This document shows, piece after piece, positions 23,885-34,217 of a stretch of DNA of 64,000 bases. The notes under the pieces were generated by a model that did no database searches, had not been told where the DNA came from, and saw only the letters and a program-made list of their open reading frames with translations. The translations under genes and the position numbers were made by a program. The stretch covers positions 29,044,758-29,108,757 of the forward strand of contig CM073323.1 in NCBI GenBank assembly GCA_037043015.1. Direction: 5' to 3'. Position 1 is the stretch's first letter. The number at the start of each line of letters is the position of its first letter. The stretch comes from Bryum argenteum. Its lineage: Eukaryota; Streptophyta; Bryopsida; Bryales; Bryaceae.

Positions 23885-24395
23885 CAGGGATAACTAGTAC
23901 GCCCTAGCGGCATTGCCACGCTCATACAAATAAATTTAAATTTTTTTTACGACCATAAATAATTTAAAATTCAATATCTCATGATTCGTTGACTCGTTTG
24001 GTAATCCCTTTGTTTTTCATAAATCCAAAAAAAAAGTTGCTTCCAATGACTGCGCATGCGAATCAATTTGACCGGCCGTCCCCCATATCATAATGTCACA
24101 AAACAAAAAAAAACTACCCGCCTTGAATAATACACTAGTATGGCATGCCGCAATGTCACGGATATATTGTCTATAATTTAAGTAATTTGTAATTTTTGGT
24201 AACTTGGGGGTCATAAACACTTTAAAATTCAATATCTCGAACCTCGTTTTGCAATCCGATTGTTTTTCACAACTCTACAAAATAACCCCCTAGTAACAAC
24301 ACCTCATGCGGCCCATCTTGCCGATCGTTCCGAAGGTCATATTGTTTCTTGGAAAAAAATATAAAAAGAAAAACAAACTACATGATTTGATTGAT
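23885..24395. repeat. Repeat family D, two tandem diverged copies
   Basis: Two related blocks (about 23885-24125 and 24180-24395) each contain TTTAAAATTCAATATCTC followed by a TTTGGTAATCC or TTTTGCAATCCGATTG block and a GCCCATCTTGCCGATCG or related block. A third copy is at 63335-63575, where GTTGCCACGCTCATAC is exact. It ends just upstream of the RWP-RK gene and may contribute its promoter. Class unknown. Confidence 0.6.
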
Positions 24396-24618
24396 AGATT
24401 AGGGGTTAAGGTCACACAAACTTACCTTGTGTCTCATAAGAAGTGTGTCTTGGAAGAGTATGCTTTTTAAGAACTATGTCTCGAAAGAAGTGTGTCTCAG
24501 TGGAAGTGTCTCGTAAGTAGTGACAGTCTTACAATATATATATTTGTTATGAATACTCTCTTTTCAAACTTATGTTCATCATAGAATTTGGTTTGTTTGT
24601 TTTCCGTTAAGGGTAGAT

Positions 24619-26258
24619 ATGGAAGAGTACATGATAGAGGATGATACTTTGATTTATGCTTGTGAATCGCCTTATATTGCTCCAAGTTTGAATACTATAT
24701 GGATCTCGGTGCAAGTGGCGGGACACGAATGGTGGTCGACGCGATGTGTTGACACAATTGTATTCGACTTCATAGCTATTGTGCAGGTATTGTAGTCTTT
24801 TCCACTTGATGTATTACCAAAAGTATATATAACCTAAAATAGTAATTTGTAATGTCTTACCAACTGTTTGCTTTTGGCATGATAGCGAAACGCACGCCGA
24901 ATTGGATACATTGAGGAAGATGATATCATCGTCTCTATCAAACTTGTTCACAACGACACCAATGAGATGTTAAATCTTGGCTTTAAAGACACGCTCGGTC
25001 AAGTAATGATGTACATGGGTGCAAGGTCACAATTGGTTGCTCTTGTAGTAAAAGCAAGAGTATCAAGAACCTCAATTGCTGGAAACACGAGCATTGTCCA
25101 ATTCTTGCATATTGGCGACAGAAGCATGAGTTGCGAAGGCCAAGATGGTATTGCTCCCTGTGTTGATGAGGATCCCATTTCTCCATCTGAACTTGGAGAT
25201 ATTGAGATCTCTAAAAGCAATACTGATGGAGATTCTTCACCTTCATATTCACCCACAAATTCATTGTTGAATGAGGATCGTACTAGTGAAGACGATGATG
25301 AGGATCATACTAGTGAAGACGATGATGACGATGATGGCAATTCTGGAGAAGAAGAAGGCATAAAATTGTCTTACAAAAATGTAAGTGTTTTAGTTTATTT
25401 TGAGTGGCAAAATTGAGCTTTTCATTATATTCATGGTCATTGTTTTCAATCTCTTTTAGGTAAAATCAAATTAACCAAATTGTTGTGCATGCGTACTTGC
25501 AGCCTCCTACAACAATATTGACAATGAATCCTTACTTTCACCTTGCCCAAGAAAAAGCTGCTAAGAAAGTGGGATTATCTCTTACAAGCTTAAAGAAAAT
25601 ATGTAGAAAACTTGGAATTCACCGTTGGCCCTGCCGCAGGGTAAATAACACAAACCTTTGAAAGTTTTGAGGCATTGGTTAAGTTTGAGTCAAATTTAAC
25701 CAAATAGTGTTGTTCTTAGTTATTTTTGGTAAGCTTGTCTGAGTTAGCAATCTTGAAATAATAACACATTTGCTATAAAACATTGTTATAACTTTTGTAA
25801 AAGCATTCTTGATATACACATGATATGTTTGTTATTGCTTGATTCTTTTGCATCTAATTATGACTACATGTCATGCATGTAGATAGAGCATTTGGATAAT
25901 GCAATCCATGGCTTACGACATGCAATTAAAAAGGGCGGCTTGCCGCATGGTAAGTTGGAGAAGCTGAGCAAAGAGTATAAGAAGCTGAAGAATGACATGA
26001 AACAACTCTATGGCGGTGATGCTGGAGTTATTGAAGTCCTTTTGGTACGTATGAAAGAAACACAACAACAATCATACATATGGATGCTCGGATCTATATG
26101 TCGGTGACATTTTTAGTTTGATAACCAAATCTTCTGATACCATGATTTTCTTGTGTATGGTGCAGAAGACAAAAACACTAGTGTCAACATATACAACAAG
26201 GTTTATACGTGATGAAGGATATCTTCCCCGGAACAAATGCCCAGAGTGCCAAAAATAA
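24619..26258 (+). CDS. RWP-RK domain protein (RKD-like), 351 residues
   Basis: Five exons, 24619-24786, 24886-25380, 25503-25640, 25883-26044 and 26166-26258, all phase 0 with GT-AG introns. RWP-RK proteins are plant and algal DNA-binding factors for nitrogen signalling (NLP) and egg-cell or gametophyte identity (RKD). The domain spans about 226-275: PYFHLAQEKAAKKVGLSLTS, then LKKICRKLGIHRWPCRR. RWPCRR (262-267) replaces the usual RWPYRK. N-terminal 220 residues are unlike any domain I know, with an acidic stretch near 190-216 (TSEDDDEDHTSEDDDDDD). After the domain come a lysine-rich likely coiled coil (about 287-310) and a terminal CPEC (346-349). No PB1 or GAF region, so RKD-like rather than NLP. 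It sits in a gene-poor stretch with MITEs on both sides. An unbroken frame across five exons supports a real gene. Confidence 0.82.
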
Positions 26259-26272
26259 TTGATGAAGCTTAA

Positions 26273-26354
26273 CCCTTTTCGGCCGGGGGCCTCTGACGTG
26301 CCTATACACTAGAACATTTGTACACCGTATGAGGCCCTTCCCACCGGTAAAGGG
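26273..26354. mobile_element. Possible minimal family A derivative (82 bp)
   Basis: Begins CCCTTTTCGGCCGGGGGCC after TTAA at 26269-26272 and ends in ACCGGTAAAGGG followed by TGAA, a one-base variant of TTAA. Terminal repeats are short (about 10 bp, imperfect). It lies 15 bp past the stop of the RWP-RK gene, so probably in its 3' UTR. Confidence 0.4.
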
Positions 26355-26454
26355 TGAATAGCATATGCGCGCTTGTAGCCTAAGCCGACTTGACCTTTGA
26401 AATTATTTGAACTAGAGATGTAAGTTGCAGTGTACTTATCCATTTTGGGATTAA

Positions 26455-26769
26455 CCCTTGAACGCCCAAGGAAGCTCAAGGGGCTTGTTTCCAATCCGCT
26501 CTGTACTCAACTTCTCACTTTTATTTTGATGTAAATCTTATCACCTCTGATGCATTCAAAAAGTGAAATTTTACAATTCAACCACACTTTGTATGAGTGA
26601 TTTTGTGCTTTAAGGATTGTGGTAGCGTGGTAGGTAGGTTGGGGTTGTACATAACCTTGTAGGAGGCTGCAAGCTCATCATTGATTGGTTCATTCATGAT
26701 ACCCAAGTTCAAAAGATGTTGTGATCCAAATTTCGGCTGCCCGTTTCAGACCCCATGGGCGTTCTAGGG
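26455..26769. mobile_element. MITE family A element 4 (inverted orientation)
   Basis: A 315-bp element. Left end CCCTTGAACGCCCAAGG; complement of right end CCCTAGAACGCCCATGG (15 of 17 identical). Left flank TTAA (26451-26454), right flank ATAA (26770-26773), one mismatch from a TTAA duplication. The interior is the reverse complement of elements 1 and 2. Confidence 0.78.
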
Positions 26770-26836
26770 ATAATTAAAGGCATGAGCGCATGGCTGGCGC
26801 AGTCAGATAGCTCATTTGAGAAGAGGACCAAATTAA

Positions 26837-26908
26837 CCCTTAAACGTCAAAGCATGCCCCTCGGGCTTGGTTTCCAGTGTATTTTCAGAGGGGCTTGACG
26901 TTTATGGG
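26837..26908. mobile_element. Minimal MITE family A element 5 (72 bp)
   Basis: Flanked by TTAA at 26833-26836 and 26909-26912. Ends CCCTTAAACGTCAAAGC and, on the complement, CCCATAAACGTCAAGCC. Almost nothing remains between the ends but a CCCCTCGGGCTTGG block shared with the carrier-intron copy. Confidence 0.65.
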
Positions 26909-28390
26909 TTAAAATGGGTTAAAAGGAGGACCAGAACATAAATATGTTGAAGCAAGAACAACATGCATATTCATAATCGTGTCCTCATGTAAGTGAAATT
27001 TTACTAATTCTTGGCTACACTATTCGTTGATTGCATAAAAATGTTGGCAGCTCAATTTGGATTTTTTTTTTTTTTTTGAATAACCTACCCTTGTGTACGG
27101 TATCTGACTGATTGCTAATGTAAGTTAGTATGTCGGGATAAGTTAACCTCTAAACGTCTCAGCCTACTTCTAGCTGAAAAATGCATTTTTAAAAATAGTG
27201 TCTTTGATGTGAATAGAGATAAGTTGATCACATCTCAACCATATAATCTTATAGTACACTTATTTGTGGGTCACGTGGGACACATTTTGAGTCATGGGGC
27301 CTCATAGATGGGACATATTTTGAGTCATGAGGCCTCATAGATTACAAGATCGTAATGTATCAATACCCACATAAAATCGTGATACCCATAGAAAATCTTT
27401 GTCAGTCTCAAATTCTCAATTGAAAATGCTACCAAAATACTTGTTGCAATGAAAAAGGATGGTACTTTATTTTCAAGAGAGTTGTTACCCTTCATCTCAA
27501 ATTCTCATTAACAGCCATGATTTCATAAAATTGATGAGAATTTTTTTTTGTGCATAGATGATGGCCTTGCAATAGTGAACAATATCTAATTATTCTCCAA
27601 AAATAAATAAAATAAGTAGACCCATTGGAACTAAAATGTATGTCATGTGTTCCTCACATCTTTGATGGGATTGGGGTTTGTACCACATAAAGTAGATCCA
27701 AATTGGACTCTAATCCCATAAACAAAGTTGATATTTAATGGTGGATAAAGGAGAAAGAGCTCCTCAAGGACCATGTATTCTATTAATTTTTTTAGTATGG
27801 AAACATCAAACATCATCGCAAATCCAATACCAAAATATTTCAAGTTAAAAAGTCTTCTAGCTACAAAGTTTTTGAACCCTATAACAAGAGTTGCCTTCAC
27901 TATAACGATTGTCACTTATTCATACTTCAATATATGAGTTTGTAGTTTTGACCACACAAACTAGACTTAATTTGGGACCCAACTCAAGTGATCCTATCGA
28001 GAACAGAATTTCAATGAAGAGGTCATGACTCTTCAAAGTTGGTGTTTGCCATCCAAAGTGTCATTTTTTCTACATTCGGAACAACAGGTTAATAGAATTC
28101 AAAATTCATGTATCCATTTGTGAATATCTTTCAATTCTACACAATTTTACACACCTAAATCAATCAAAAAATTATCTATTTACATAAAATAAAGTCATTA
28201 GCAATACAAAAACTTGTGAACAATAATACGATGAACTTTAAGTCATCTAAATGTGTGAATATCCTTGTTGTATACTCCACACACTTACTCCGATCTAAGA
28301 ATGTGTTTTCAAACACCCTTGGCAAAGAAGGGACCAAACACGAAACAAAAACGATTTCAATTACCCTCTCATCGAAGAATCTAGTTCATA

Positions 28391-28472
28391 CTCCCTTTGT
28401 CCCACGATTGTATAGTAGGTTTTCTCAAATCTACATTCAGAGGTAGATTTGAGAGAACCTATGGGACACAGT
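28391..28472. mobile_element. Stowaway-like MITE, 82 bp
   Basis: Left end CTCCCTTTGTCCCA preceded by TA resembles the Stowaway terminus CTCCCTCCGTCCCA. The right end is TGGGACACAG followed by TTA. The middle is a near-perfect hairpin (GGTTTTCTCAAATCTAC against GTAGATTTGAGAGAACC). Short and diverged at the right end, so moderate confidence. Confidence 0.5.
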
Positions 28473-29101
28473 TAAATATGCTAGTACTGTAATGCTATGG
28501 GCAAAGCAAGCACACAATGATGACCAAAAGAGAAAATGACAAAAGTGAATGCCACATATGAAGAGACAAGTGTCGTGTCCGCTTGTGAACACAGCCTTCA
28601 CTCGAAACCAAACGAAGAGTCGTGTCCACTTTCCGACCCCTCCACTCGAAACAAACAAAAGTACGTACCGCCACCACAGTAAGCCACCTGGTGAGTATCA
28701 CTGGTAGGATCAAAAGTTGCAAACTTGAATGACAATCAATAGGCCCACACATGTGTTCAGATGTACTCCATGTATAGCATAACCTTTGATCTCCCCTGAA
28801 TAGTGATCAATCCAATCGTCAATAAAAAAGACTCCGTTGATTGAGGGCCTGAAAGATAATGTACTTTACATAAAAGGCTTATTGAAACGGATGGACAATG
28901 ACCGACTCGATCAGGAGCTAAGTTTTGCAACGCTCCCTTGAAATGTTCAAAGTTTCAAAAATTGATGAGCTTATGTGCACAGCCGGTAATGGCGGCATGT
29001 GCAGCATGAGTTCTGATAGCTACTCTAATTTCCTCCAATTTTGCGGGAAGTATTTACTCTATCTAAGCCTTATTTACTCTTTCTAAGCTTCTGTGTTTTA
29101 C

Positions 29102-30592
29102 TCATTTCGACATCAGTTTGTCCTCAATCTGCTCTAAACTCAACCCTTTGGTTTCAGGAACGGTGGTGACGATAAACAAGAGTGCAATGACACTGATGAG
29201 TCCAAAAATGACGAAAGTGCAGGTGTCGCCCACCCAGTGCTGCAACGGAGCGAACGCTAAAGCTACCACCGCATTGGAGCCGAAATTGATCAAGCTGGTG
29301 ATGCTGAGTGCACGCCCTCTTGTCCGAATGGGAAAGATTTCCGACACCATGAGCCACGAGATCGGTCCGAACGAGACTTGGTAGCATCCAACATACAGCA
29401 AAAGTGCAGCCACCGCGAGATATGGAAACCCCTGTAGATACGAAAAGTACGTCGACAGCATCACCAGACTGATTGTTACCCCCGTCACGCCCCCGATCAG
29501 CAGCGGTCGCCGACCCAGCTTGTCCACATACAGAACTGCAACGATCGTCATAATCAGCTTGAATACCCCCAGCACTACTGCGATCTCTGTTGCATCAGAA
29601 GCCAGCCGGAATCCTGCGCTTCGTAAAATGGGCGCAGCGTAGTAGAGTACGCTCGGCTGGCCTGTGAATTGCTGGAAGAACACGAGCCCCACGGCGATCG
29701 TGAGCGCCTTGAGGCTCACCCCCTGGAAGAGCGTGGCGATTCCGGAATCGCCTTGGCATGCGAGCTGTAATGCATGCCAGGTTTCTTCCGTCTCGTACTC
29801 GGCTCGCTCTTTGCTGCATTGAGTGAGGCGCCGGTGCGCGTTTGCTGCGTGATACTTGAGGTCGTCTTCCACGCCTTTCCCTTGCACGGCGCGCAGAAGC
29901 AGCCATCTCGGGGAGGGTGGAAGCCACCACATGCCTGCCGCGACGAGCACGCCAATCGGCGCAGCAAATCCGAACATGAACCTCCATCCCCCGATCGTGT
30001 CAATCTTTGCCCACCCCACGAAGTACCCTAACAGCATGCCGCCCACGACGAGCGCCTCCTTGAGAGAGATGAGCGTGCCGCGAATTTGACTCGGAGCCGT
30101 CTCTGCAATGTACATCGGAGCCGCATGCATCGACAACCCAATTCCAATGCCGAATATTAATCGACCGAGGATGACGATTGCGAGGTTGGGCGCGAAGGAG
30201 GTCATCACAGCACCAAGAATGTACATCATCGCCGCCGTGATGAGTTGTTTGCGTCGACCGAGGTAATCCGCAATTCGAAATGCGAGAGCTGACCCGATGA
30301 GAGCGCCATAAAGCGAACCGCTCACCACTAACCCCATCTGCAACGACGTCAAATTGTACCAATCGGTTCCGCTCAGGCTCCGTGAAGCGATCGAAACCGA
30401 GGCGCCCGAGGTCGCACCGATGTCGTACCCGTACAACAGCCCTGCCAAAGCGGGAAACAGGAAGGGGAGCACCACTGTATTCCATCGGTAAGGTTCATCT
30501 TCAAATTTCGAAGACAACAAGGGGTCCAAAGCACCGTCGTCTCGCTCAACATCCCTCTTCGTGCTGTACATTGCAGCGCCCACACTCGCCAT
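29102..30592 (-). CDS. Sugar/H+ symporter, vacuolar glucose transporter (VGT1) type
   Basis: Single exon, 496 residues from ATG 30592; the frame extends 24 codons upstream without an ATG. MFS sugar-porter family with 12 helices. Seen: first-helix block ALAGLLYGYDIGATSGA; DYLGRRKQ and DKLGRRPL (the paired D-x-x-G-R-R loops); GIGLSMHAAPMYIAETAPSQ, nearly identical to plant VGT1/At5g17010 proteins; PPSPRWLLLRA; QQFTGQPSVLYYA; and terminal PETKGLSLEQIE. VGT1 homologues load glucose or fructose into the vacuole by proton antiport, so tonoplast location is inferred; close relatives are plastidic. The N-terminal 45 residues hold DPLL, a dileucine-type sorting signal. Intronless and GC-rich, whereas angiosperm homologues have many introns, which suggests a retrocopy or a lineage-specific intron loss. 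Confidence 0.88.
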   Translation of the reverse strand: MASVGAAMYSTKRDVERDDGALDPLLSSKFEDEPYRWNTVVLPFLFPALAGLLYGYDIGATSGASVSIASRSLSGTDWYNLTSLQMGLVVSGSLYGALIGSALAFRIADYLGRRKQLITAAMMYILGAVMTSFAPNLAIVILGRLIFGIGIGLSMHAAPMYIAETAPSQIRGTLISLKEALVVGGMLLGYFVGWAKIDTIGGWRFMFGFAAPIGVLVAAGMWWLPPSPRWLLLRAVQGKGVEDDLKYHAANAHRRLTQCSKERAEYETEETWHALQLACQGDSGIATLFQGVSLKALTIAVGLVFFQQFTGQPSVLYYAAPILRSAGFRLASDATEIAVVLGVFKLIMTIVAVLYVDKLGRRPLLIGGVTGVTISLVMLSTYFSYLQGFPYLAVAALLLYVGCYQVSFGPISWLMVSEIFPIRTRGRALSITSLINFGSNAVVALAFAPLQHWVGDTCTFVIFGLISVIALLFIVTTVPETKGLSLEQIEDKLMSK

Positions 30593-31045
30593 CTCAACCA
30601 GTGTTGCTAAACGAGTGACTATCCGGGCTTGGAACCGACCAATTAATTGACGGAAATGTTTCACAGCAGGCTCACTGGATGGGACATGGCCATCGATTGA
30701 GAATCAAAGCATAAGATGCAGGGTAAAGCGGCGATTGATAAAGCGTGCGGGAGAGGGAAGGTCCCAGGCAGGCTATGGCGGAGGGCCCTCACCCACGAGA
30801 CGAATGTCACGAATCGCATAGCGAAACCTCGCGAGAAAATCAACTAAAAGAGGCGGGCGTTGACGACACTGTTGCAGTGCGTCACACCATCCTCACTACT
30901 TTTAGACAAGTCAAGCTCCGTTGCTGCTGGCCCATTACTCTACACGGACCATAGGTATGGTGGGCCACTTCATCGTGCTTCGTGAGCTTACGAGCACAAG
31001 CGTTGTGCTTGAGCTTAGAAGTCGACATGCTTGTGCTGATATTAA

Positions 31046-31780
31046 CCCTGGAACGTCGGAGCGGCCATTTTATGTCCGATGAACAGAACATTTTCACTGT
31101 AACCTATTATTGGGGGATGAATTTCATTCATGATTTTTGTAATTGGATTTATGAATGATAATAGCATATCATGGAATTCATTTGAGGTCATTTAAGGTAT
31201 TTCCTAAGATCACATGTGGTATGAAAGTTGAAAGAATGGTTAAAAACAAATCACCACAAAGTGCATTTCTGCAACTTTTTCCTACTTTTATTAAGTCTCA
31301 AATTTAGGCAACTAAATGATCTCTTTTGAGTTCAAGCTCAATTCATAAAATGAATCTTACCAAGTCTTGTTTCTACTCCAAGTTAGAATTTCAAGAAATT
31401 CCTATCTAGTGATTTACTGACACCTTAAGTTTACATGCCTATAGGGTCTCTTTCTCAATTTTCAAATATAGCATGACACGAAACCATGGATTACACCATG
31501 CTATTCTTCACTACAATGTCCCCTTATTCTAAAAATTTCAGATTTTTTGAAAGTGATTTGTATTTGATAAGAATTATTTTTGGTTTTTCTTTGAAAATTC
31601 ACTTGAATTTCAAATCTTCCCAAAAAAATCTGAAATTTTTACAGCATATGAAAAGCACGTGATCACATCTACGAAAAATAAAATAAAGTATTTTACTTTC
31701 AGGTAAAGTGGCGAAATGGAGGATTCAGAGTAAGACATATCAAAGTTCAGGCCACGGTTATGGGCTCCGACGTTCTAGGG
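31046..31780. mobile_element. MITE family A element 6 (735 bp, piggyBac-like)
   Basis: Exact TTAA on both sides (31042-31045 and 31781-31784). Ends CCCTGGAACGTCGGAGC and, on the complement, CCCTAGAACGTCGGAGC (16 of 17). The interior is AT-rich, non-coding and unlike elements 1-4, so this is a separate subfamily sharing the end motif. The cleanest TTAA element here. Confidence 0.85.
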
Positions 31781-31870
31781 TTAACCTCTAACAGCTCAAT
31801 CAACCAATTTATGGTGGATCTCAAATTCTGAGGAGCTGTAGACATCTAAAAAAAGATTTTTCTTCAATTA

Positions 31871-32259
31871 TGGTTGAAGTACCCATAACCACTAGCACCC
31901 CCACTGTCAACATGTAGGTCTCCCAATAACCGCACCTAGCCTGAACTAGCATTGTCAGAACACTCAATTCAAACTGACCAATCAAAACAATCAAAAAGCT
32001 GGTGGTTTTGGGTCGAATCATTAATGGAAGTTTGTACCAGCTAAGGTGGTTTTTGCATACTCTATAGGTTGATTATGGGTCCTGCAGTACTTTACTGTTT
32101 GAAAATTTGTATTAATTCATGTGTTTTACAAAAAAATATAAAAAACTTACAAACCTTCCTAAAAACTATCTTGCCACCCAAAAAAAATTACCCACTATAA
32201 ATAGACCATTTACAAATGGGCGAATTTTCTTATGTTGGTGGTTATGGGTACTTCAACCT
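31871..32259. mobile_element. MITE family B copy 3 (TA target duplication)
   Basis: A 389-bp element with 21-bp perfect internal arms: GGTTGAAGTACCCATAACCA at 31872 onward and its complement ending at 32258. TA at 31869-31870 and 32260-32261. Non-coding. Ends match copies 1 and 2 at AGGT.GA...ACCCAT..CC. Confidence 0.8.
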
Positions 32260-32359
32260 TAGAAATTGTTTCCCACAAGTTTGGTATGTTGAGAACCACA
32301 TCTACTTTACAGAACCTCGTTCGGATTTTAGATTGTTCACACTAAGCTTTCAAACATAA

Positions 32360-33045
32360 ATAGGGCAAGGTTTTTGGAGTGTTGAAACACTTACTATTCA
32401 AGTATGCTCATGTATTTTCAAAATCTCCTCAACATGAATTAAATCACAAAAACTTCAAGAATTCACCAGAAATTGAGGTTTTCCTTTAGTTTAAGTTTTT
32501 TCTCTTTTTTTTTTCTTTTTCTCTTTTTTTTTTCTTTTTTTCTTTTTTTTTTCTTTTCTTTTCACATGTAGAAAAGGTAATAAGGCATGATCTCACCGAT
32601 TGGATTTCCAAACCAAATTTAATTCACATGCCATTGTTATTGTCAAAGACAGGCCTTTGTAGTTGAATTTTAACATACCTTCATGTGAATAATGGAGCGT
32701 TTCTTTAGGTTCTATAGGTCGCATGAGAGTAAAAATTGCATAGACACATTTCTAACTCACCTAGGAACAAGGATGTAGAGAGCCACAAGTCAAATTTTCT
32801 ACCTAAAAATGGTGTTTTTGGCCTTCAACAAACTAGTTACCCTTTCAACGAGAAGGAAAAAGAACTTTTTTTAAAACTTTGAACATTATGATCTTACTAA
32901 TGGTAAGGAATTTGAATATGAGATTTGATAAACATATACACTTACAGATTGAGTACTAGATCTTACAAGTTACATACATAAAATTTTGTCAAAATCTGAA
33001 AACTTTCACCTTGCATCAAAAGTAGGTGTGAAGTTGAAACAAAAC
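32360..33045. repeat. Dispersed repeat family C, copy 2
   Basis: Long stretches align by eye with 53365-53840 in the same orientation, for example GCATGATCTCACCG against GCATGATCTTACCG, GGCCTTTGTAGTTGAATTTT against GGCCTTTGTATTTGAATTTC, and ATTGCATAGACA (exact). The left part aligns inverted to copy 1. No frame or terminal repeats; class unknown. Confidence 0.6.
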
Positions 33046-34217
33046 ATGCCACCTAATCCCCACACCTTACTCCTTAGAGTGGCTGACTATTATTTATTGC
33101 TACCTAACTGCATTTACTTGTCAACCAACTAACCCGGGCGTTCCCAAGGTTGCCTTCCTCACACGGATCTAGAGCTCGGATGCGGGTATAAAGACGTGGC
33201 ACTCATAGACTTGAATGTGACAAATGTTTGGGACTTTACCGTATACGAGTTACACAGAGGTTTGAAATTTCAAAAGCGTACACATGAGACCTAAAAGAGT
33301 GGCTGCTTGACGCCTCGCCATCCAACCTTTCATGCCACTTTCTCTCCCTTCCTCTCTAACGCGCAATTGTTTGTCACGTTTCCTATTTCACACTAAAGCG
33401 AAGAAGTATCATAATGAGTTACATCCAGTAATTTTCATAAAATCATATTTGCAATAGGGTCAAAGGCGAAATGGCATTTTTTATTTTCAAGTCTGCCCAC
33501 TTTGGAAGCATTTAGAGAGATTAAAAAAAAAAAATGATATTTTACCTTGAAAATTTTACCATGAACCTGAAATCAAGTCGTTGTATGCCTACCAAACTCG
33601 AAGGCCAAATAATTCATCAAAATAAAGTTATTTAAAATCCACCAATATAGGTAGTTATGGAAAATGTTGTACCTCTAACAACTCTCATGACCTCCTCAGA
33701 GTACTCATTTTTAAAATTTTAGATTTCTACCATAAATTGGTATTCTCAAAAAAAATAAAAAATAAAAAATAAAAAATATGGCTGTACATTCACTTGTTTT
33801 GTTTTCAAAAATTGGTTCTAGTTTTACCATCCTATTTGAGGATGTTGGTTCCGATGCCGATTGAGCAGTGTACAGAAACATCACCTAATAAGTAGCATGT
33901 ACAAACTAATTTCACTCGGAACACTTTGGACTAGTATGTATAGCAGTTGATTATACCCACAATTAAATGGAGGGCCTCCGCAACTCAAACTGCAGCCACA
34001 GGTCTCATACTCAAAATGTCCAGAAAAACCACCACTGCACCTTTTATGACACTCGATCACAAACCCAGTCATGTTTTCTAATGATACAGTATTGTGGATG
34101 ACTACAAGGAGTGCAATCCAAGCTTCGAATGCAGACAGCGAATGCCTCGTAAAGAACCGGTAAGTGGATTTCATAATTGTTATTGCTCAGATTGCTCTCA
34201 CAAAGTAGAGGTCTGTC

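Larger units (their letters stand above)
26259..29101. other. Intergenic region with family A elements
   Basis: AT-rich, non-coding as far as I can see. Besides the listed elements, a lone end TTAACCTCTAAACGTCTCAG starts at 27143 with no partner end found, and a (T)n run sits near 27062-27077. The stretch 27150-28380 shows no recognisable structure. Confidence 0.5.
30593..34217. other. Repeat-rich intergenic region
   Basis: Starts with the 5' region of the sugar transporter, then holds a 735-bp TTAA element, a TA-flanked MITE, a pyrimidine-rich tract (about 32495-32562), a repeat family C copy and an (AAAAAT)n run (about 33750-33776). No coding sequence was recognised; short frames such as 33881-34174 have no domain. 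Confidence 0.55.

Noticed and set aside
31781-31870. Another TTAA element starting CCTCTAACAGCTC
   Set aside because: No matching inverted end with TTAA was found downstream; probably chance or a broken end next to element 6.
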